From positions 1 to 64,000 of the forward strand of contig SRSI01000007.1 of the NCBI GenBank assembly GCA_005656395.1: a DNA stretch of 64,000 bases. Reading direction: 5' to 3'. The position numbers and the translations under genes were made by a program. Position 1 is the stretch's first letter. Each line of letters starts with the position of its first letter. The notes under the pieces were generated by a model. It was given only the letters and a program-made list of their open reading frames with translations, did not search any database and had not been told where the DNA came from. Source of the stretch: Strongyloides papillosus (lineage: Eukaryota; Nematoda; Chromadorea; Rhabditida; Strongyloididae). Shown here in pieces: positions 31,526 to 42,809 of the stretch.

Positions 31526-32548
31526 AACAACGAAAGGTCACTACATAAATAACTTTAGTTAAAAGAAGATATTTTTAAAAGTTCACAGATGAAAAATCGA
31601 AAATTGACAATCTAATTTTCAAGTTTTAGTTTTCCGTTTTATTTAGAAAAATTGATTTTTACATTCCAATAAATCAAACACATTAATTATAAAAAAAGGG
31701 TATATATTTTTATGATTGATCAAATTTAAAGAGACATCTTGTATTGATCCAGCTTCTTGTTTTCATGTTCTTGAAAAGTGTAGAAGATTTGTTCCATAAT
31801 TTAAGATAACATTTTCTAGTGTTGGTATGCATTTATCCTTTTATGGTAATATAGAAGAAATCAATTTAAAAATTTTATAGTTATTAATTTATTTTGAACA
31901 AGTAAGTTTCAACAAGATTATCGCGTTCTTAAGATTTATCCAATTTCCCAGTAAAATAAAAGTTCTAATAAAATTTAAAATAAATTTAGTAAAGAAAATA
32001 TTGTTGTCAGTTGAATGCGATAATAAAATATATGTTTTAACTTTGAATCTTCAATATCTATTATAAAAAAGATTCCCTTTTTTATTTCTACATTTATATA
32101 AAAGATTATTTGTTTGCTATTATTTTACCGCCAAACAAAAATTGGTTTTTGGCTTTCATATTGATTGTAAAACAAAAAGAGTCTCATTTTGAAAATTACT
32201 AGAATTTTTAATAATCTCTTTAATAAAAAAAGTTTATTATTATAATTAAAATAGATAGATTAATCAAATATGTTATTTCAATTTTAATTGGTAATTGGCA
32301 TCAAAAATTACCAAGAAACTTGAGATATCTTTGTTGTAAAAAAAAACAACTATTCTTATAGTGAAACATAATTTCTATGTTACAAAACAAAAATCAATTT
32401 AAAAATCTTACCCAAAAAAACATATTTAATATTTTTATTGCAAATTATCAAACAACTGATAAATTTAATGTAACTCGGATGGCAAATATTTGCCATAATG
32501 TTTTCAGAAAAATATATTTAAAATAATGTTTTAAACAACTAAGTTAAC

Positions 32549-32640
32549 ACAACAATTTTGTACTTATTGTTTTTAATGTATAATCAAAAAGCATATTTAA
32601 ATTAATAGTTTACATCAAAAAGTATAAAAGATAATGAAAT
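32549..32640 (+). promoter_or_regulatory. Mucin-array promoter block, unit 8
   Basis: A diverged copy: ACAACAATTTTGTACTT, GCATATTTAAATTAATAG, and AGTATAAAAGATAATGAAA from 32621, about 60 bp before the ATG. Confidence 0.55.
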
Positions 32641-32680
32641 ATTGAAAGTTTGTTATTTAATATAGTAGTAGTGTAAAAAA

Positions 32681-33286
32681 ATGATTTATTATAATGTAAA
32701 ATATATTTTTTTAATACTATTAGTTATTAACATTATCGGAAAATCATTAGGTTTTAGAAGAAGACCGCAATGGATAAATAACTGGAGTTATACTTATGAT
32801 TGTCCATGTAAATATCAAAGTACTCCCCCTCCACGACCACCTCCAATTACAACAACAGCAACAACCACAACAACACCCACAACTACGACAACTACAACAA
32901 CTACTACTACAACTACTACAACAACTACAACAACACCGACAACCACAACAACACCAACAACTACGACAACTAAAACAGTAGTTACAACTAAACATTCAAG
33001 AAGAAAACAACGAATAAAATATATTTGTAAATGCACAGTAATAATACCCAGATATCGTATTTCAATGAAAAGAATTAAAAAGACTGAAAAGCCTAAAAAA
33101 ACAAAAGGACCAAAAAAAAATAAAAAACCTAATACTATTAAAAGACCTAATAAGACTAATGGGGCTAAAAAAACTACTAAAAAATCTAAATGTACTGTGA
33201 AGCCTAAAAAATCAAGAGCTGGTAGACATACAGTCTTAACGGTAACTAAAATACCAGAAACAACAGAAGACCATCACTTAAATTAA
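32681..33286 (+). CDS. Secreted Thr-rich mucin-like protein, array unit 8 (subfamily B)
   Basis: A 201-residue protein. Signal peptide (IFLILLVINIIGKSLG), then a short segment with two Cys (YDCPCKYQ), a nearly pure poly-Thr domain with Pro breaks (about 55-110), a basic Cys-containing segment (KHSRRKQRIKYICKC), and a Lys-rich tail with repeated KKTK/KKNK and PNKT motifs, ending DHHLN. It has Cys residues on both sides of the Thr domain, unlike subfamily A, so disulfide-linked oligomers are possible. It shares promoter, position and design with the rest of the array but not the GPT-[DE]-Y-x-N tail. Confidence 0.8.
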   Translation: MIYYNVKYIFLILLVINIIGKSLGFRRRPQWINNWSYTYDCPCKYQSTPPPRPPPITTTATTTTTPTTTTTTTTTTTTTTTTTTTPTTTTTPTTTTTKTVVTTKHSRRKQRIKYICKCTVIIPRYRISMKRIKKTEKPKKTKGPKKNKKPNTIKRPNKTNGAKKTTKKSKCTVKPKKSRAGRHTVLTVTKIPETTEDHHLN

Positions 33287-34405
33287 TCAAGTTAAAAAAG
33301 ATATTTTCAAATTTCATGTTTGAAAAATCTAAAATTGACAATCTAATTTTTAAGTTTTAGTTTTCCGTTTTCTTTAAAAAAATTAATTTCTACATTTTGA
33401 TAAATCAAATAGATTCATTTTAAAAATTGCATATATTTGCATAATTAAATAAATCGAAAGAAAAGACTTATCTTTATTTATCTTCTTTTTTTCGGTTTTC
33501 TGAGAAATGCAGAAAGTTTATTCCATATTCTAAAATAACATTTTTTAATTTTTGGTATTTTTTTAATCTGTTTATAGTAATATAAAAGGAAGCAGTTGAC
33601 AATTTTATGATTATTTATTTAATTTGAGCAAATATGTTTAAACGAAATTATTACCTTTTTATATTAATTCAATCTGTCCACAAAATAAAAATTATTAGAA
33701 CATTTTATATAAATGTGGTAAAAAAAACACCGTTGCTAGTTTAACATAATAACAAGACATATGCTTTGATTCCGAATCTTTAATATCTACTATTAAAAAG
33801 TTTCTCTTTTTTATTTTTACATTTATGTAGAATATTGTTAGCCTATTATCATTTTAATGTAAAACAAAAGTTGATTTTTGACATTTACATTAATTGTAAA
33901 ATAGAAAAAAATTTTATTTTGAAAATTATTATAATTTTTAATGATTGCTTTAATAAAAAAAGTTTACTACAGAAGATAAAATGGATAACTTAATTAAATA
34001 TCTTATTTATAATTTTATTGGTTGTTGGCACTTAAAATTATTAAGAAACTTAGGTTATCATTGCAAGAAATAAACAATTATTCTTACAGTGGACTATAGT
34101 TTTTAAACTACAAGGCGGAAATCAATTTCTGAATGTCACCTTAAAAACATATTTAACATTTGTATTGCAAATTACCAAACAATTGGCAAGTATTATACAA
34201 CTTCGGACGATAAATTTTTTCCATAAATTTATCATAAAAAATATATCTAAAACAATGTTTTAAGCAATTAAGTTAACACAACAATGTAACATTTAATGTC
34301 TTTAGTGCAAAATTTAAAAGTATATTCAAATTAATGCTTTGTTTCAAATAGTATGGAAGTTAATTAAGTTTTGAAAGTTTTTGTAAAATATAGTAAAGCC
34401 GAAAA

Positions 34406-34790
34406 ATGCTTCCTTATAGTATATCTTTTTTTTAATGGTAATTTTTAGTGCTCTTTAAACATTATCAAATCCTAGAATAAAAGATCGGTTGGTTGTCGTG
34501 GTGGCGTCGTGAAGGATGCTCCGGTAAAAAGGATGTAATAAGATTTCCACCATATGAAAAAATAAAAACTAATTCAATAACACGCCTTGCAACAACTAAA
34601 ATCACATCAACAACTATATCTCTAACAACAGTACAAACTAAGACAACTATATGTAGATGTTCAGCAAGAAAACCTCCAGTTTTCTAGAGAGTCTAGAAAG
34701 CAAGGTAGACGTAGAAGAAGATATTGAAGTGACAGACACCAGTAGACCAATATTTTTGATTACCTCATCATAGCTGGAAACAAAAGATCA
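34406..34790 (+). pseudogene. Broken mucin-like gene, array unit 9
   Basis: Last, strongly decayed unit. An ATG at 34406 leads into a stop after a few codons. Remnants of a signal peptide, a short Thr run (TTKITSTTISLTTVQTKTT) and the subfamily B Arg/Lys segment can be traced, with frames broken. Its promoter copy (about 34271-34370) is also degraded. Confidence 0.65.
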
Positions 34791-34800
34791 CATCAACAAT

Positions 34801-35204
34801 TATTAGTTCTAATAGGATGCTTCCTAATTTTATTGTCAAAGAACAAACAAAAGATAAATTAAATTTCAAACTTCTATTTTCCGTTTTATCAAAAAATTGT
34901 TTCTACATTATTATCAATCCTATATGTTTTTTAAAAAGGACATTTTCTCAATGGCTAATTTTAAAAGATTCTTACTTTGATTTATCTTTTGGTTTTCCGG
35001 CTTTTGAAAGATATAAGATATTGATCTCATTAGTTAATATTTTAACAATGGATTTTCTTTTTGTCAGTATTAAGCGTATTTTTTGGAGCAGATAAAAATT
35101 TAATATAACTGTTCCATATAATGTAAGTAAAATAGTCATTATTTTATATAATCATTTGTGAGAAAAATGATCAAGCACAAAAAATATAAAAAAGTATTCA
35201 ACTA
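34801..35204. other. Array edge, no gene
   Basis: 3' flank of mucin unit 9. The 92-residue open frame at 34817-35095 falls where other units have their non-coding 3' flank and shows no signal peptide or motif, so it is not called a gene. Confidence 0.55.
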
Positions 35205-36486
35205 CTAGACTTTTAATAAAAATCCAGATTAAAATATATGACGAATGTTTAAGTTACCATTGATTATTTCCGGAAGTTTTCATAATTATTTATATAAAAT
35301 AATTATTTTATTTTTAAAAGTAGGATAATAATATGCTGTATTAGCATAATGCAAAAATAAATTATTAAAATAATTATAACAACAATTAAATACCGTAGGA
35401 TATAGACAATAACGGCTTTAGGTATATCACCAATTGTCTAGAAACTTGTTTTTCAAATTTTCAGAAGTTTTTGTTAATTGTTTATAATAATTATAATATT
35501 ATAAATTTCACAACAATGCCATTAAACAATTATCTAGATGATAACTGAATTATTAACTAATATTATTTAAACAATTATGGCAAATGAAATCTACTTAATG
35601 TAAAAATATCAAGAACGTACTAGTAATTATTCCACAAAATTACAATATACCTTTCAAAATATTTATCATTTTTAATTTCTTTATTTACTATAAAAATATG
35701 AGTTCCATATTTTGCCAATAAATAATCACGTAATTTTTCTTTATTATTTAGTAATATCATAAGCAACGTTATATCTACTAAATACTTTCAAATTACTATT
35801 AAATTATATTTGAAATTTTTAGTTTAATGAACATATTGTTTTTTATTTATTTTACATAAATGTTAGACGTATCTAAACATTTCATTACTTTAAGTTGAGT
35901 ATAAATTGTTTTATTATTTCATTTATTAAAAATAAAATTAATCTCTTGTTAATTTTTATCTTCTCATGTTAAAATTTGTTTTGATAATAAACTATGTTTA
36001 TATTTTTTAATATTCTCTGTTTTTTTATTATATTAGGATGTTTGACTTTGAATAATAAGTAAGTTATAAAAATTTTACTCAGACAATTATTTTAATATTT
36101 ATTGTAGAGTGACAAAATTGAAGCACCATCAATTTCATACTTATCTTCAAATTAAGGATGTATCCATATGACTTATAAATATCTCTTTCGCAAAATTCCT
36201 CCCCTTCAATTAATCTTAGGTTTATTGAAATTAACTCATTATATATCTTCATTTGGGTGTTTCCCTATAGCTTATTAATTAATGATAGTATTATAGTGAT
36301 ATAAATATAATAATAGATGATTAAAAAAATCATTTTTTTATTGTTCTTTTTTCAAATGTCTTTGTATCCATTTTGTATTAATTGATATATTTTGAATGAA
36401 ATATACTACTGAGATATGGTTCTATGCATTGGTAATTATAAATAATAACAATATATTTTAGATAAAAATTTTAATTAAAAGTTAAT

Positions 36487-37563
36487 ATGAATTTAACAGA
36501 AGATGATGTTTCATTAAAATTGAAGCTTGTATATTTTCATGAATATAATGACCTTGTATTTGGTATCACAGGAATAATTTTAAATTCAATATCATTAGTA
36601 TTGATATTTAAGAAATCGAAAGAATTTTTTGAAATGTATAGGTATATCCTTACATATTCAACTATTATTCACTTAATATTTTCTTTTTTAATATTAATAT
36701 GTGGACAGGTAATTATTATAAAAAGTTATAATTATTTTCCACAATTTTTTTAGTTAATCGAAATGAAATCAAAAGATATGATTCTCTTAATGGCAGGTCC
36801 ATTTAAATATACCGCATCACAGAAAATGGAAATAGTTGCAGGAATATTATTTATAGCATTTATTTATTTAACCATATCAGCTCTACCAATTCCTTTTATT
36901 TATAGGTATATAGTTATTGTTAAAAACAAAAATTGGAACAAAAGTAATTTATTCACTTCAATTTTTTTAAGTATACTTATTGTTCTACCTGTTGATATCC
37001 TTGGTTATTTTGGTTTTGCAGCTAATTTACTTAAGGATGAATCTAATGTAGAATTTCTTGATAAAAGAATTTGGTTTAATGATGAATTAAATAAATATAG
37101 AACATTCCTACGTGCAAAAGGAACAAATATATATTATAGACTAATGATGATCTATGTATTAATTTTCATTTCATCAACTTACATAATAGTATTCTATTGT
37201 TCCATGGCTGTTAAGAAAAGTGTAAAAAGAGCCAATGAAGCTTGCATTATAAATGGACAGCATAAATTACACAAAAATTATAATCAAATAGATAATATAT
37301 TGTTCATTCAAGCATTGATTCCCTTAATTTTTATTTTTATACCTTACTCTTTTTGGTTGATATGTATTTTTTCAAAAGCACTTTTTTTAGAAACATTATC
37401 GCCAATTTTGTGGACTCATATATCATGGGTACCAACAATTGAGGCTATTTCTACTATTTTACTAGTTAAAGAATTTAGAATTGTGTTTATAAAATTTTGG
37501 AAGGAATATATATGTTTTGGATTTACCAAGAGACAAAGAATTAGAAACTTTCATAACAAATAA
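36487..37563 (+). CDS. Nematode chemoreceptor-type seven-transmembrane receptor, copy A
   Basis: Two exons, 36487-36708 and 36754-37563, with a 45-bp intron (GTAATT...TTTTTTAG), giving 343 residues. Seven hydrophobic segments can be placed: two in exon 1 (about 20-40 and 53-74) and five in exon 2, with a short basic C-terminus. The segment NYNQIDNILFIQALIPLIF before TM6 and PTIEAISTILLVKEFRI in TM7 fit nematode serpentine receptors of the str/srh/srd kind, which sit in sensory-neuron membranes (family knowledge). The exact family is not certain. It is nearly identical in length and intron position to the copy at 40401-41477. Confidence 0.82.
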
Positions 37564-38208
37564 AGTTTAGTAAATTATTTTACATATATTTAAATCATCT
37601 AACAGCCCGATTAATTTTCAAATTCACATTTTCAGATTGTTCTTGAAAGTTAACTTTTAGTACATAGTGGTAAATAAGGAAGAAAGACTTTATTTTTTGA
37701 AAGAAAATTTTGTTAATCATTGTAAATAATCTTAATAGAATAATGGATATCACAAATTACAATCAAAATTGTAGCATTTAGAGAAACCATACGTAAATGA
37801 TTAAAGGTATTTATGGATTCATTTGATTTAAAGTAAAAAAAATACATTTTGTTGTAAAATTGTTGCAATTTAATTAACTTATGATTATTTATTGTGTATT
37901 TGAAAATATCTGTTAGTGGTATGTTCGATTCTTTTGTTGAGTAAATATTCTATAGTTTAAAGAAAATTTAGTAAATCGAAATTATATTAAACTTGTTTGT
38001 TATTCATTTAATCACAAGGAGCCAAGACCCAATATAAAGGTGAATAAGGTAATCATGGTAGAATAAATATCAATCTATTACAACAATTATGTTTTTTGCT
38101 CTTTGATTTATCTTTTATGAAAGTAATAACTTTTTGTTCAAAAATTTTTTGTTACTATAATTTCTAATAATAAAATTTTTTTTACTAAATGTATATATAA
38201 AATTCTAT
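37564..38208. other. Intergenic DNA between receptor and TTL, copy A
   Basis: Alignable to 41478-42103 in copy B, including GGAGCCAAGACCCAATATAA and TGCTCTTTGATTTAT. Related blocks recur upstream of the TTL genes at 51981 and 56159 (for example TTTGTTAATGATAT and the TTTGATC/TTTATCGATTTT region), so this is probably the TTL promoter region. Confidence 0.6.
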
Positions 38209-38730
38209 ATAAAATTTTTAAAAAATATCCTAACAATTTTAATTATTGTTATCAACAAAATTATTTTAAAGGGTTATGCATAAAAGTATTCACTTGAAGT
38301 TTTAGGAATTAAAAGATGTAGATTAAAATAAGACACATTTGATGGCGCTTGAATCCTGATATCAAAGAATCCAAGTTATGTATTCGAAAGAAGTTTTGTT
38401 ACTAAACATTTGTAAACAATTGTTATTTTTGAAGCTTCCTAGTTATCTTTTACGTTATAGTAGACATAACAAAATAGAAAAGCAGGTAATTGATTACATT
38501 GAAATAATAAAAATAGGTATTTAAGTTTTTTGTATTAAAATTATTCATCGCTGCAATAAATCTAAAACTTCATATAGGATGATGTTTATTAAACAAATTC
38601 ATATGAAACTTATTTCTCGTAAATCACCTGTTATTCACTATTATGGTTTGAAAAATTTAGATTTAGCTGGTTTAAATACCCAAGTAATAATTCGGAGTAG
38701 AAGAAATAGTTTTAAAAAACCATACTCTTG
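38209..38730 (+). pseudogene. Transthyretin-like gene, copy A, broken exon 1
   Basis: Counterpart of the intact gene at 42104. The start codon position reads ATA (38209-38211), and exon 1 has small deletions and stops although its sequence can be followed to about 38480. Exon 2 (38526-38730) is fully open: after ATTTAAG it reads CIKIIHRCNKSK and continues to a TGA with a well-kept C-terminus (GLKNLDLAGLN). The intact exon 2 beside a ruined exon 1 suggests recent loss. Confidence 0.78.
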
Positions 38731-40400
38731 ACAAAAAATGAAATTGCAAGTGGAAAAATTTTTGATTTTAAAATATAAAGTTCATAACCTTATGATTAAA
38801 CGATAGAATATGAAATAATGTTATCAACTACATTTCCATTTTGTGTTGAGGAAGAGTCTCGTTCTCAAATAGATGAATTAGGGAAATTGAAGGAACATTG
38901 AGATTTCCCCAGGTACAAAAGGGGAATTTATTTGTAAAAACCTCATTCTATTAATTCAACTTCGTTTTAAAGTCAGCTTGTAATTTTGTTGTTATTTTAT
39001 AGAGTCGTTATCTCTAATGAATATTATAATGTATATTCATGTTTTATCTTGTCATATTTATCGAACGATCTTAAAATATTGGTATAATAAATATCAACTA
39101 TTTAATGCTTTGATAAAAATTCAAATCTAAATATGTGACGAGTTTTTTGAATTGCTGTTATTATTTGATAAAAAGCTTAAAATTAATTATATAAAGTAAT
39201 AATTCTTACCTTTTTAAAAATAAAACGGTAATAACATGTTTTTTTGGCATAACATAAAAACAAATTATTTAAAAATTATTACAATGTTTAAATATCATCA
39301 GATATGGGTAATAACATTTTTGAATACATCATCTATTGTTTGTAAACTTGTTATTTAAATTTAAAAGATATCTGTTAATCATTAATAATAATCATAATAT
39401 TATTAATTTCATAACAATGCCATTAAACAATTATCTAGATGGTAACTGAATTATTAACTAATATTATTGTAAACATTATAACGGCAAATAAATTCTACCC
39501 AAAGTAAAAGTACCAAAAATGTACTAGTAGTTATCCCAGATAATCACAATACACTTTTCAAAATATTTATCATTTTTAATTTCTTTGTTTAATATAAAAT
39601 AATTAATTTAATTCTATATTTTGCTAATAAATAATCACGTAGTTTTTCTTTTTATTAAGTAAAGTCATAACAACGTTATATTTATTAAATATTTTAAAGT
39701 CACTATAAAATTTATCTTAAAATTTTTAATTTAATGCAATATTGTTTTTTATTTGCTTTATTTAAAATGTTAAACGTTTCTAAAAATTTTACTACTCTTT
39801 GTTGAGGAAAAAAATTTTTATTACTTATTTTATTAATTTTTTAATAAAAATAAATTTAATCTTTGTTAATTTTTATCTCTTCATGTTAGAATTTGTTTTG
39901 ATAATAAATCATATTTATATTTTTTAATGGGCTCTGTTTTTTAATTATAAATGAACTTTTGACAAAAGATGAGTTATAAAAATTTTATTCATAAAATTAT
40001 TTTAATATTCGTTGTAAAGTGACCAAATTAAAGCATCACATATATAATCTTTATCTCTAAATAAAAGATGTATCCATATAACTCATGAATATCTCTTTCG
40101 AAAAATTCTTCCCCCTCATTAAATTTTATGCTTATTGGAATTATCTTATTATACGTCTTCATTTGCGTAATCTTCCTATGATTTATTATTTAATAAAAGT
40201 ATTATAGTGATATAGCTATAATAATGTATGAATTTAAAAAAAACGTTTTCTTTATTGTGCATTGTTTCAAATGTTTATGCTTATCTATTCATTTTGTATT
40301 AATTGGATATATTTTAAATGAAGTGTACTATTGAGATATGGTTTATGTATTTATAATTATAACAATATATTTTAGATAAAAATTCCTACTAAAAGTTAAT

Positions 40401-41477
40401 ATGAATTTGACAGAAGATGACGTTTCATTAAAATTGAAGCTTGTATATATTCATGAATATAATGACCTTGTATTTGGTATCACAGGAATAATTTTAAATT
40501 CAATATCATTAGTATTGATATTAAAAAAATCAAAAGAATTTTTTGAGATGTATAGGTATATTCTTACATATTCAAATATTATTCACTTGTTACTTTCTTT
40601 AATAATATTAATATGTGGACAGGTAATTATTATAAAAAGTATAATTACTTTCTACGATTGTTTTTAGTTTATTGAAATTGAATCAAAAAATATGATTCTC
40701 TTAATGGCAGGTCCATTTAAATACACCGCATCAAAAGAAATGGTAACAGTTTTATTTCAACTATTCACGACATTTATTTATTTAACTATATCATCTGTAC
40801 CAATTCCTTTTATCTATAGATATATAGTTATTGTAAAAAACAAAAATTGGAACAAAAATAATTTATTCACTTCAATTTTATCAAGTATTATTATTATTCT
40901 ACCTATTAATATCCTTGGTTATTTTGGTTTTGCACCTAATTTACTTGAGGATGATTCTAATGTAGAATATCTTGATAAGAGAATTTGGTTTAATGATGAG
41001 TTAAAAAAATATAGAGCATTCCTACGTGCAAAAGGAACAAATATATATTATAGGCTAATGATGATCTATATTTTAATTTTCATTTCGTCAACTTATATTG
41101 TAATATTCTATTATTCCATGACTGTTAAGAGAAGAGTGAAAAAAGCCAATAAAGTTTGCGTTATAAATGGACGGCATAAATTACACAAAAATTATAATCA
41201 AATAGATAATATATTGTTCATTCAAGCATTGATTCCCTTAATTTTTATTCTTATACCTTATTCCTTTTGGTTGATATGTATTCTTTTAAAAGCATATTTT
41301 TTAAAAACATTGTCACCAACGTTATGGATTCATATATCATGGGTACCAACAATTGAGGCTATTTCTACTATTTTACATATTAAAGATTTTAGAATTGTGT
41401 TTATAAACTTTTGGAAAAAATATATGTGTTTTGGATTTACCAAGATGCATGGAATTAGAAGCGTCCATAACATATAA
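40401..41477 (+). CDS. Nematode chemoreceptor-type seven-transmembrane receptor, copy B
   Basis: Two exons, 40401-40622 and 40668-41477, with a 45-bp intron at the same place as copy A and the same 343-residue length. The N-terminus MNLTEDDVSLKLKLVY is identical to copy A; differences are scattered, many of them conservative, in the helices and loops (for example the start of exon 2 and the TM3 region). Both copies keep every frame and splice site, so both are probably functional. Ligand unknown. Family as for copy A (str/srh/srd-like), not certain. Confidence 0.82.
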
Positions 41478-42103
41478 AATTTTACAAAATATTTTATATA
41501 TTAAAATCATCTGATATTCTAACTCTTTTCAAATGAATAATTCAAGAATATTCTTGTTAGTCGACATTTAGTACATGATGGTAAAGAAGGAAGCAAAATA
41601 AAAATTTGCTAATCATTGTTAATGATCTTAATATATTAATGAATACTACAGATTAAAACTAAAACTGTGGAATAAGAGGAATAATACATAAAAGAATATA
41701 AATATTTATGGATTGATGTGATTGAATGTTCAAAAAAAATATTTTTTTGTAAAATTGTTGTAATTTAATTAACTTGTGGTCATTTATTATATAGTTCAAA
41801 ATATTTGTTAATGATATGTTCAATTCTTTTTGGTGTTGAATTTTTAGTAGTTCAAGAAAATTTCATTAAATCAAAATTGCATTAAACTTGTTTGTCATTC
41901 ATTTAATCACGAGGAGCCAAAACCCAGTATAATGGTGAATAAGATAATCGTGATAGAAAAGTATCAATATATAAAAATAAATCATATTTCTACTCTTTGA
42001 TTTATTGATTATGAAAGTAATAAATATTTGTTTTAGAATATTTTACATTAAAACTTTCTGTATAAAATGAATTTTTTTGTTCAAATGTATAAAAAAATTC
42101 TAT

Positions 42104-42611
42104 ATGAAATTTTTTAAAAATATTCTAACACTTTTAATTTTTCTTACCAACAAGGTTGCTGTAACGGCTTTTCCAATTTATTATTCAACAGGAGTTTCAG
42201 GAACTATATCTTGTAGTATAAATCCAAGTCCAATAGGTGGTGCAATGATTCTAATATCAGAAAAACCAAAAATCCAGATAGAAAGAAAACCTATTGCTGA
42301 AGAATTCGTAAAATATGGATCTCGATTTTTTCTTCCAGGATATCTTAAACTTTATAAAACTTGGAGAAAACCCAGTGAGTGATTGTAATGGAAAAATAAT
42401 TATATATTTTTAAGATCTTTATGTTAAAATTATTCATAATTGTTTTAAATCTAGAATCGCAGCTAAAAAAGTGTTCCTCAAACCAATTCCTCAGAATTTT
42501 GTTTACCGTGGCTATAGGATGGTACAATTTTTTGATTTGGGAAATTTAGATTTAGCTGATTTGACTAGCCGATTATTGCTAGATAAAAGAAGAAATACTC
42601 TTAAATGGTAG
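42104..42611 (+). CDS. Transthyretin-like secreted protein 1
   Basis: Two exons, 42104-42374 and 42415-42611, with a 40-bp phase-1 intron (GTGAGT...TTAAG), giving 155 residues. The first in-frame ATG is at 42104. Signal peptide at about 1-22 (FFKNILTLLIFLTNKVAVTA). The mature start YSTGVSGTISCSINP fits the first strand of nematode transthyretin-like (TTL) proteins (GVxGxLxC), and exon 2 gives YVKIIHNC and FFDLGNLDLADL, matching the TTL xKIxHxC and late strand. TTLs are secreted beta-sandwich proteins abundant in nematode secretions (family knowledge). Divergence is high, so the fold is inferred from motifs. A LINE landed 66 bp after the stop codon. Confidence 0.8.
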
Positions 42612-42809
42612 TACTATTATCAAAATATAAAATGCAGTTAAAAAAACTTTGATTTGACATTTACATGTAATTGATATTTTTTTATTTTATTTTTTTTTTA
42701 TTTTAAATACGTTCTAATCATATATAAATATAGGGAACAATGTTATTAAGAATGAAATTATACTTGTGTCTAATTAAATGAGTAATAGTTAAATTGTTAC
42801 TATTTTTTC

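Larger units (their letters stand above)
16033..34800 (+). repeat. Tandem array of nine mucin-like gene units, about 1.6-1.9 kb spacing
   Basis: Gene starts lie near 16145, 17895, 19744, 21543, 23358, 29239, 31100, 32681 and 34406. After removing the 4.1-kb retroelement at 24351-28468, neighbours are about 1.6-1.85 kb apart. Each unit has the same promoter block, a short gene with one Thr-rich domain, and an AT-rich spacer of about 1.1-1.2 kb. The spacers are alignable between units: for example TTTACCTTTCATTTTATT recurs about 700 bp before the next gene, and each gene is followed by TTTATACTTTCAGTTTCCCAT-like sequence. Spacers hold no other gene. Units 1, 2, 4, 6 and 8 are intact; 3, 5, 7 and 9 are broken. 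Units 7-9 form a second subfamily with a different tail. Confidence 0.85.
35205..38730 (+). repeat. Segmental tandem duplication, copy A (GPCR + broken TTL)
   Basis: Copy A of a unit of about 3.9 kb; copy B is 39105-42611. Matching anchors include ATGCCATTAAACAATTATCT (about 35517 and 39417), the receptor gene (36487 and 40401), GGAGCCAA-ACCCA (about 38020 and 41920) and the TTL gene (38209 and 42104), all offset by about 3.9 kb. The upstream 1.2 kb of each copy (35205-36486) is AT-rich, conserved between copies and holds no other gene. Confidence 0.85.
39105..42611 (+). repeat. Segmental tandem duplication, copy B (GPCR + TTL)
   Basis: Second copy of the 3.9-kb unit starting at 35205. Both genes are intact here. 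The region 39105-40400 is AT-rich conserved flank without another gene. The short stretch 38731-39104 between copies shows nothing recognisable. Confidence 0.85.

Noticed and set aside
34817..35095. 92-residue open frame with hydrophobic stretches
   Set aside because: It falls in the position of the non-coding 3' flank of array units and has no signal-peptide arrangement or family motif.
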